The position numbers and the translations under genes were made by a program. Under the pieces are notes generated by a model. The model did not search any database. It saw only the letters and a program-made list of their open reading frames with translations, and was not told the origin of the DNA. Below, one piece after another: positions 58,488-64,000 of a DNA stretch of 64,000 bases (positions are counted from its first letter, which is position 1; each line of letters begins with the position of its first letter). The DNA comes from Plazaster borealis (taxonomy: Eukaryota; Echinodermata; Asteroidea; Forcipulatida; Labidiasteridae), in NCBI GenBank assembly GCA_021014325.1, contig CM037473.1:6141501-6205500 (forward strand), read 5' to 3'.

Positions 58488-58512
58488 GTGGTGATGCTGG
58501 CGATGCTGCTGC
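58457..58512. repeat. (GCT)9 trinucleotide repeat with GGT/GAT extension
   Basis: Nine perfect GCT units (58,457-58,483) followed by GGT, GAT and GCT variants. On the minus strand it would read polyglutamine/histidine, but the surrounding frame has no support as a gene. Confidence 0.9.
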
Positions 58513-58984
58513 TGGATTATTTGACCCTTTGACCCCATCCGCACTGCTGCAATTACCTTTGGGGTGGAGTGCAAAGTGATTAATATAATTATGTTGTTAC
58601 CTCTCAATTGACTGTAGAAAACGTAGGGTGATTTGCATAACTCGACAGCCACCCCCCGACCCACACCCCTCCCCCTTAACTTAATACAAGCCAAGTTGTC
58701 AACAGCTCTGTGTACTTTCTTTTTCTCCATGCAATGAATAATACCATAATCAAATATTAAATTCAAACCCCCAAAAGAAACCGCTTGAATTCATGTTTAT
58801 ATATTTAAATTTGTGTGTGTTTAGACACCCGGGTACGGTAATTACAATTCACTTCAAGTAACGTCTTCCGAGGTGGGATTTAAAAATGTTATTATGCTTA
58901 CATGTTAACGTTTTGTTATGCTTGTCTGATGTAATGTAATTAAATTTGTTATCACTGCAATTGCCTGTTGGTAGCAAACATCTC

Positions 58985-59165
58985 AAACACTCCTCAGTCT
59001 CCTGACGATGACTAGAGCAGGCTAGTCGAAACGCTGAGACCGATTAGAACACACTCTGCGACAGTTAAGTTAATAACGATAAGTCCCCTCGATCCAATAA
59101 CAGAGTAGTCCTTGCCGATTTCCTACCTTCCACCCAGGTAGTTCATTCATAAGAAGGATATAGTT
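58985..59165 (+). mobile_element. Penelope-like pLTR segment with partial hammerhead core
   Basis: CTGACGA (59,002-59,008) is followed by a stem GACTAG / CTAGTC around AGCAGG and then GAAAC (59,028-59,032). Outer GTCTC (58,997-59,001) can pair with GAGAC (59,036-59,040). These are the CUGANGA, helix II, GAAA and helix I elements of a hammerhead ribozyme in order. Helix III and the UH cleavage position are not visible (only CGCT lies between), so activity is doubtful. The downstream wording (AGAACACACTCTGCGACAG, TCATAAGAAGGATATAG) fits Penelope-like terminal repeats from memory. No RT lies next to it. Confidence 0.5.
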
Positions 59166-59389
59166 CTTTTTCAGAACTAGGTAGTCTCCCGAATTATGAA
59201 TTCTACTCCGCGGCAGTAGAATAAAATAATAGCAAGACAGTTCTCAAAGAGGTCAGCAAAATAGATAGTATACACATGGTGTTACCACAAAATGACAATG
59301 AATATACATAGATCTTTACAAACGGGTTCTTGGGTCTAATTCAGTTTTGTGATGCACTCTAACCTCACGTTAAAGATGGTATCAAATTC

Positions 59390-59455
59390 CATTTTATTTC
59401 AGAGCGAAATATGAAACATAAATTCATTGGGTTTTAACCATTATTGGGTTCGTAA
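59390..59455 (+). repeat. Interspersed repeat fragment
   Basis: TTTCAGAGCGAAATATGAAAC and GGGTTTTAACCATTATTGGG match the family noted at 46,430-47,420 and 53,985. Confidence 0.5.
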
Positions 59456-59771
59456 CCTTCAGCTCAGGTAGTTTTTGTAAGCATACCGTAGGCAAAAGAT
59501 GACTTTCAATTCCATTTCTATTAAATATTTTGGAAATTCAGGAATGAAATAAACATTCACCGTACAAAAATGAACAGATCAATATATTTAAAAAATATGA
59601 TGTCGTGGGATGTTTTGTGGTGTTAACAAGTTTTGCACTGAAAGTTATCAAAAACAATGGCAATTTACACAATTGTTAACAAAGGTTAGAGGGACTTGTA
59701 TACAAGTCATAATAAAAATAATTACTCTACTGTTGGAAAATAAGTGCATCACAAAAACTGAATTTGGCCTT

Positions 59772-59931
59772 AGAGCCAGTGGCGTAGCCAGGACTTTTTT
59801 GGTGGGGGGGGCATTGCTTTTCAGTGGGGGGGGGAGGCTAGGGGGAATGGGTTTGACAGTGGTGGGGGTTATGCTCCTATTTTGGAAGGGGGTCGCTGCG
59901 GGGGGGGGGGGTACATCCTCTCATGTTCTTG
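59772..59931. mobile_element. hAT-like terminus (CAGTGGCGTAGCCAGGA)
   Basis: CAGTGGCGTAGCCAGGAC is a characteristic hAT-type end and is followed by G-rich sequence. The opposite end was not found; the element is interrupted by the next one. Confidence 0.45.
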
Positions 59932-60283
59932 CAGGCCCGTAACTAGGGGGCGAAGGCAGACGCCCCCGCCCCCCCCCCAAAAAAAAAACACCAAAAAAAA
60001 CCAAGTAAAGTCAACCCAAAATTGTAAAAAAGGTGCGTACAACAACAAAAGTGCAAAAATGTACCAATTATGGCTTGAATTGGGCCTTCAAAAAAAATCA
60101 AACTCCCCCCCCCCCTGCGTCGCTGCGCGACGGTCGGCGCTAACACGTCGGTGTACCTTTTTTTTCATATTCGCCTCCCCCTCAACAATTAATGCTTGCA
60201 ACCCCCCCCCCCCAAATAAAAAAATATAAAACAATTAAAAAAAGGAAAAGGAGAATTAAAAATAATTCCTGGTTATGGGCCTG
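59932..60283. mobile_element. hAT-like MITE with 8-bp TSD
   Basis: Ends CAGGCCCGTAACTAGG and CCTGGTTATGGGCCTG. The octamer TGTTCTTG flanks both sides perfectly (59,924-59,931 and 60,284-60,291), as expected for hAT transposition. The interior is C- and A-rich low complexity and makes spurious open frames. Confidence 0.93.
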
Positions 60284-60291
60284 TGTTCTTG

Positions 60292-61067
60292 GCATTTTGT
60301 GGCCGCGGTAGCGTTTGCGATCGTTAACTACAGCCCACACTTTATTGAATGAAGGGATGAATAAACAACTGTCTTAATTATTTAATTAAATAATGTGGGG
60401 TGATAGAAAATGACGGGATGAATGGACATAAATGAATGGATGAATGAAGTCTCTGAGACCTTGGTGATATATGTATATGACTTTCTCTCCCCTCTGATTA
60501 AGTTGAAGTTCTTCAGCGAAAGCAGCCACACTTCGTGTTTATTTATTCACCTTTATAAAAAAGCGAGTGCCCTATTTTAATCAATGAACAGAAAAGAGGC
60601 CGAGAGGCTCGCAAAGCAACCCCAGGAATTTCAATTTCCAGTGTCTGGATTTATTTGGGTCATCATTTTTAACCAACGCTGCCTGATTTCTTCACATTCC
60701 AAAATTTGCTGATCTCACCACCATTGAAGTATACTATTTATCATAATATGGCATAAAATATTACTATGCAACAATAAGTGAGTTGTGATTTGTCCTTTTG
60801 AAAATTACAACACTTTCATCATTTCATGACATGCGATGGAGGGCGGGGGGATATTTGTTTTAAAGTGTGCATATACAAAATTTGAGTTATCTGGTTTATT
60901 GATACGATTATTTATGTATTTTTAGCAATACCTTTAAAGATGAACTACAATTTTTGACAAATAAAAAAAGTAACTGATCATCTTCGTTCTGAAATATCAT
61001 CTGATTATGAAACTTTCAGCAATACTGATACATGACAAAACTCTTCTTGTTTGAAACACTGTCAAAG
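60292..61067. other. No gene recognised
   Basis: Mixed AT-rich DNA; GAATGAATGG-type short repeats near 60,420. No supported frame. Confidence 0.4.
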
Positions 61068-61265
61068 CCAGTGTTTTAGTACTGAGCTCGTACTCTGTTC
61101 GAGTACTACTCGAGTACATTATACTCGAGTACCATTTTGATGGTACTTGAACTCTTACTCGGCTAGCAAAAGACTCCCCCTCGAAGTCCATAATCGATAA
61201 TCGACTGAAAAATAATCTGTACTCGAAGTCATGTACTCGATACTCGACTGAAAATTCAATCGGAT
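61068..61265. repeat. TACTCGA motif cluster
   Basis: TACTCGAGTAC-type palindromes and TACTCGA/TCGAGTA words occur about ten times in 200 bp, beginning at GCCAGTGTTTTAGTACTGAG. Probably the relic of a short DNA element; no terminal partner identified. Confidence 0.5.
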
Positions 61266-61679
61266 TCCGATTCTAAGCTTGGTCAAAGTATCACTTTCCT
61301 TTCCGCTTTCCTGTAACAATTATGTGCGTTATTGCAAGGAATAGAGGAATAAAGGCTATGAAAAAAAGTAAAATTTGAAGTTGGCTTTGATGTTTTCATG
61401 TTTAAAAGACAGTGATCACAACAAGCACTCTTTATCGTCGAGAAATTTTGTCCAAAAAATAAATGTTTGTATACCTCATTCTGCAGTATTTCTTTTATGA
61501 ACTTATTTTATGAATATCCGTATTGAGTTTTCTTCAACGCGTGTCTTAAACTTATCTCCCAATATAATGATTTTGAAATAGTTACTAAAAGGTAAGAGTA
61601 TGACTTTTAAATATATATAAATTCAGATTTATTTTGTTGATTCAAAATATCGTATAGTTTCAATACCGAATGGTTATAA

Positions 61680-62639
61680 GCTTTATATGCATTGGGTCGT
61701 TCAGCAGCTGTTTTTAGTTTGTATACAGTCAGAACAATAAGCAAGATACTTTTACATACGAGACATCATTCATCAAAACCTTCAAACGGACGAACTTTTC
61801 AACCCACTGTGTTTATAAAGTCCATGATTTATGACACCATTCACTGTGAACAAAAAACCACTGCACGATTCATGTGGCGAAGCTCATCCCACCTCGATCC
61901 CATTACCAGAATGAGTACAAACGTAGCCCGGGATGACCTTTTTGCTTACTGTAAGTCAACTCCCGGTGAGCGAGCGTGAGGGAGAGAGGTGTGGTGAACG
62001 TCACGTACATATATATGTCGCAACGGGTAACACACCAAGGTCAAATCTGTCCTCCTTCATCTACCATCGAGGTGATGATGGAGAGAGGTGGGTACCAACA
62101 ATCTCCGTCTCTAGCGTCTCTAGGATCGAGAGAGTATTTTGATGTCGTGTCAAAATCAAAAATACGGACCGTGTACACGTCAACCAATCGGCTAGCTCCG
62201 CAGGTCAGGAATTTTCCAACTCATGCACTATACTGTGATGCAATTACGACACCGTACGTCGTTCGATTCCACGATACTCAAGATTAAAGACTTTCGACGG
62301 AATCGGCAGATTGGTCGACCCCGTTGGTTATTCTGCTTATCTATTGATGGTTCGGACTGATAGCGTCCGTCGTTCCCTTTCAACCTCGGGGAAATAAATT
62401 TGACAACGTGAGCCAATGACAGGATCTTGTGGACACTGCGGGGAAGACTCTACACTTTAGTGTTAGAGTCACTAACCCATTGACTCAGGCCGACGAAGAA
62501 GCGCAGACTGGAGATGTTGCTCGGGTGCATCTTCCGTTCCAAGGACTCTTCGTAACTGGTCTCATGCATTCATCTTCGGACACACTCTCTCGTGAAGATA
62601 TAAGGAACATTTCGCATTGTGGAAAATACACGCTTTAAG
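61680..62639 (+). other. Possible 5' exon region of the right-edge receptor
   Basis: A more GC-balanced stretch (about 61,690-62,640) ends in TTTAAG at a good 5' splice site, GTAAGG, beginning at 62,640. Several short frames overlap in different registers and none resembles a protein, so it would be untranslated. Linkage to the acceptor at 63,763 is inference. Confidence 0.3.
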
Positions 62640-62684
62640 GTAAGGATGATTAACCTAATCGAAAAACGTGTTACATTTGTTAAT

Positions 62685-62855
62685 GTGTATTTTGTTTTGT
62701 TTCGTTTTGTTTGTTTTGTTTTTGTGTTGTTGGTGGTTTTTTTTTGGTATGTTTGTTATGTGTTGTTGTTTTGTTGGGGGTGGTTGTTTGTTTTTTTTGT
62801 TGGTGGTGTTGGGGTGTTGGTTTGTTTGTTTAGTTTGTTTTTTGTTGTTTTTCTG
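62685..62855. repeat. G/T low-complexity tract
   Basis: Irregular GTTTTGTTTG and TTGTTGGTGG words over about 170 bp, producing phenylalanine/valine-rich frames on one strand and asparagine/glutamine-rich frames on the other. Confidence 0.9.
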
Positions 62856-62859
62856 ACTT

Positions 62860-63068
62860 GACACCAGTTACCAAATAACAGTAGATGGTGAAATCGTAAT
62901 GTTTGTTTGTTTGGTTTGGGTTTTTTATTTTCTTATATGACACCAGTTACCAAATAATAGTAGATGGTGAAATCGTAATGTTTGTTTGTCTGTTTGTTTG
63001 GTTTGGGGTTTTTTATTTTCTTATTTGACACCAGTTATCAAATAACAGTAGAGGGTGAAATCGTAATG
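62860..63068 (+). repeat. Tandem repeat, 79- and 88-bp units
   Basis: GACACCAGTTA anchors at 62,860, 62,939 and 63,027; each unit has CAAATAA.AGTAGA.GGTGAAA and TCGTAATG. The first two are followed by a (GTTT)n stretch of variable length. Confidence 0.9.
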
Positions 63069-63374
63069 AATACGTGTGTACAAACTTGAACGAAATTCCT
63101 AAAATCAAGTTCTCATTGTTTTCAGTTAAACGTGTCCCCTTGTGTGATGAAAATTACACGACTTGGTTGCGTGGTGTGTTTATTCAAAACTAAATAAAAA
63201 AGGATGGGAATGAATTTTCTACTCCTGCGAAAACCAGTATCTGCGAAAACCAGTATAATCGCATTTGTACATTAAAGCTGTCTGGGTATCGTCGGTCAGT
63301 GATTTGTGATGAGATCAATATTGGAACGGTAATATGACGTGACATTAGTCAAATTTTTTTCCAACAGATTTGGG

Positions 63375-63625
63375 TAATGCACATAATGCACGTAAAAGAA
63401 CCCAGTGCACTTATCGAAAAGAGAAGGGGTCCGGTGTTCCAGGTTTGATTGGCAGCATATTGCGCCACAGCACCTTGTAAACCTACACATGGTGCTATGC
63501 AAAGGAATAGGTCTCATACTTACGTAGCCCCACATACCTTGCAGCAAAATACTGAATGTTGAAGCGCCTTGAGAGTCACTGAGTGACGGATATGAGTGCT
63601 ATATAAGAAGCCACTATTATTGTTA
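63375..63625 (+). mobile_element. tRNA-derived SINE, 5'-truncated copy
   Basis: Starts at AAAGAACCCAGTGCACTTATC-type body sequence and ends GAGTGCTATATAAGAAGCC plus (ATT). It has lost a few bases at the TTCGCCCC hairpin. Its 3' half is close to that of 10,681-11,092. Confidence 0.88.
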
Positions 63626-63723
63626 CAAGATAACCATGCTCTTCTATTTCATTAATTTCAGATAACGGTCTCATATACGGGGTTTTAGGGTGAGTTTTTA
63701 ATACAGCACTTTGGACCCTTAAT

Positions 63724-63763
63724 TTGATAATTGTCTCGCTCGATATATTCTATTTGATTTCAG
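63724..63763 (+). promoter_or_regulatory. Putative 3' splice site before receptor exon
   Basis: TCTATTTGATTTCAG ends at 63,763, preceded by a T-rich tract. It lies 173 bp before the candidate start codon and would join with the donor at 62,640. Confidence 0.4.
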
Positions 63764-63936
63764 ATGTACGTGCGTTAATGTGTTTGAGGCCTGCGTGTTT
63801 CCGTTCATCGACTCGAGAGGCTGTAAAGACTGATGTCAAACGAAAGTTCGGTTTACTGCTCTGCAAAAATGATCTGAGTGCATCGACAGAACAATTTGTT
63901 TATTTCAAAGTCTGCTTGAAACATATTACAAGCAAC

Positions 63937-64000
63937 ATGCAAGTCAGTGTGCCATACTTCCTGGCGGAGATTGTCATCGCAATTACCGCTGTGGTTGGTA
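63937..64000 (+). CDS. Class A GPCR N-terminus, adenosine-receptor-like, cut by window edge
   Basis: The frame opens ATG with A at -3 and reads MQVSVPYFLAEIVIAITAVV then G at the window edge. The pattern Y-x-x-x-E-x-x-I-A-x-x-A-x-x-G is that of TM1 in adenosine receptors, where a short N-terminus leads into V-Y-I-x-x-E-L-x-I-A-x-x-A-x-x-G-N. Only 21 codons are visible, so the family call rests on this short match. Other class A receptors with a glutamate in TM1 are possible. In-frame stops upstream and the splice site at 63,763 support an exon start here. Confidence 0.5.
   Translation, partial: MQVSVPYFLAEIVIAITAVVG

Noticed and set aside
58446..58766. Polyglutamine protein on the minus strand
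   Set aside because: Only the GCT repeat gives the glutamines; the rest of the frame has no support.
61692..62287. Overlapping 95- and 103-codon plus frames
   Set aside because: Different registers, no domain; better explained as a possible untranslated exon.

Overview
This window is animal nuclear DNA and almost certainly comes from a deuterostome invertebrate. I infer an echinoderm, most likely a sea star, because several interspersed repeat families here match repeats I remember from asteroid and other echinoderm sequences: the TTAA-flanked family whose ends read like AGGCACTGNACACGTTTGG, and a tRNA-derived SINE ending in (ATT)n. That is recollection, not a database result. There are no operons, ribosome-binding sites or CRISPR arrays. 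Most listed open frames are chance frames or fragments of repeats.

Conventional genes are few. One intact single-exon coding region (42,341-43,804, + strand) encodes a 487-residue class A amine-type GPCR, with a 3' splice site just upstream that implies an untranslated first exon. At the right edge (63,937 onward, + strand) begins what looks like a second class A receptor with an adenosine-receptor-like first helix; a 3' splice site precedes it and a possible 5' exon ends at 62,639.

Retroelements are all broken. A non-LTR fragment with an RT-associated zinc-finger motif lies at 1.4-2.2 kb (-). A Penelope-like fragment lies at about 5-6 kb (-). A CR1-like LINE lies at 15.3-17.9 kb (-), split by a MITE. 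An internally deleted LINE lies at 22.7-24.3 kb (+), and a LINE 3' scrap at 19.2 kb. A pLTR-like segment with a partial hammerhead core lies at 59.0 kb. tRNA-derived SINEs sit at 10.7, 27.8, 56.7 and 63.4 kb.

The most informative layer is small DNA transposons. At least three TTAA-flanked MITE families occur. Four insertions can be checked inside this window: three by a paralogous empty or near-empty site (2,970 against 12,157; 11,193 against 10,264; 54,080 against 54,878), and one (16,267) by the CR1-like reading frame, which continues exactly across the TTAA. Another MITE family (9,041 and 45,956) has hAT-looking termini but 5-bp target duplications in both copies. A hAT-like MITE at 59,932 has a perfect 8-bp duplication.

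Large repeat structures: a 1.9-kb satellite (36,999-38,885) of 71/74-bp monomers, nearly all carrying a hairpin with 10-bp arms, with a 716-bp ten-monomer higher-order repeat; a 2.9-kb foldback structure with roughly 770-bp arms (31,299-34,180); a 3.3-kb degenerate array that switches strand (47,800-51,110); and several minisatellites. Segmental duplications link 2.5-3.6 kb with 11.7-12.5 kb, 13.6-14.4 kb with 21.2-22.1 kb, and 54.0-54.5 kb with 54.8-55.0 kb. Taken together this is a repeat-dense intergenic or intronic region around two receptor loci. I did not find a previously unknown protein system; the strongest unusual signals are the hairpin satellite and the family of dated MITE insertions.
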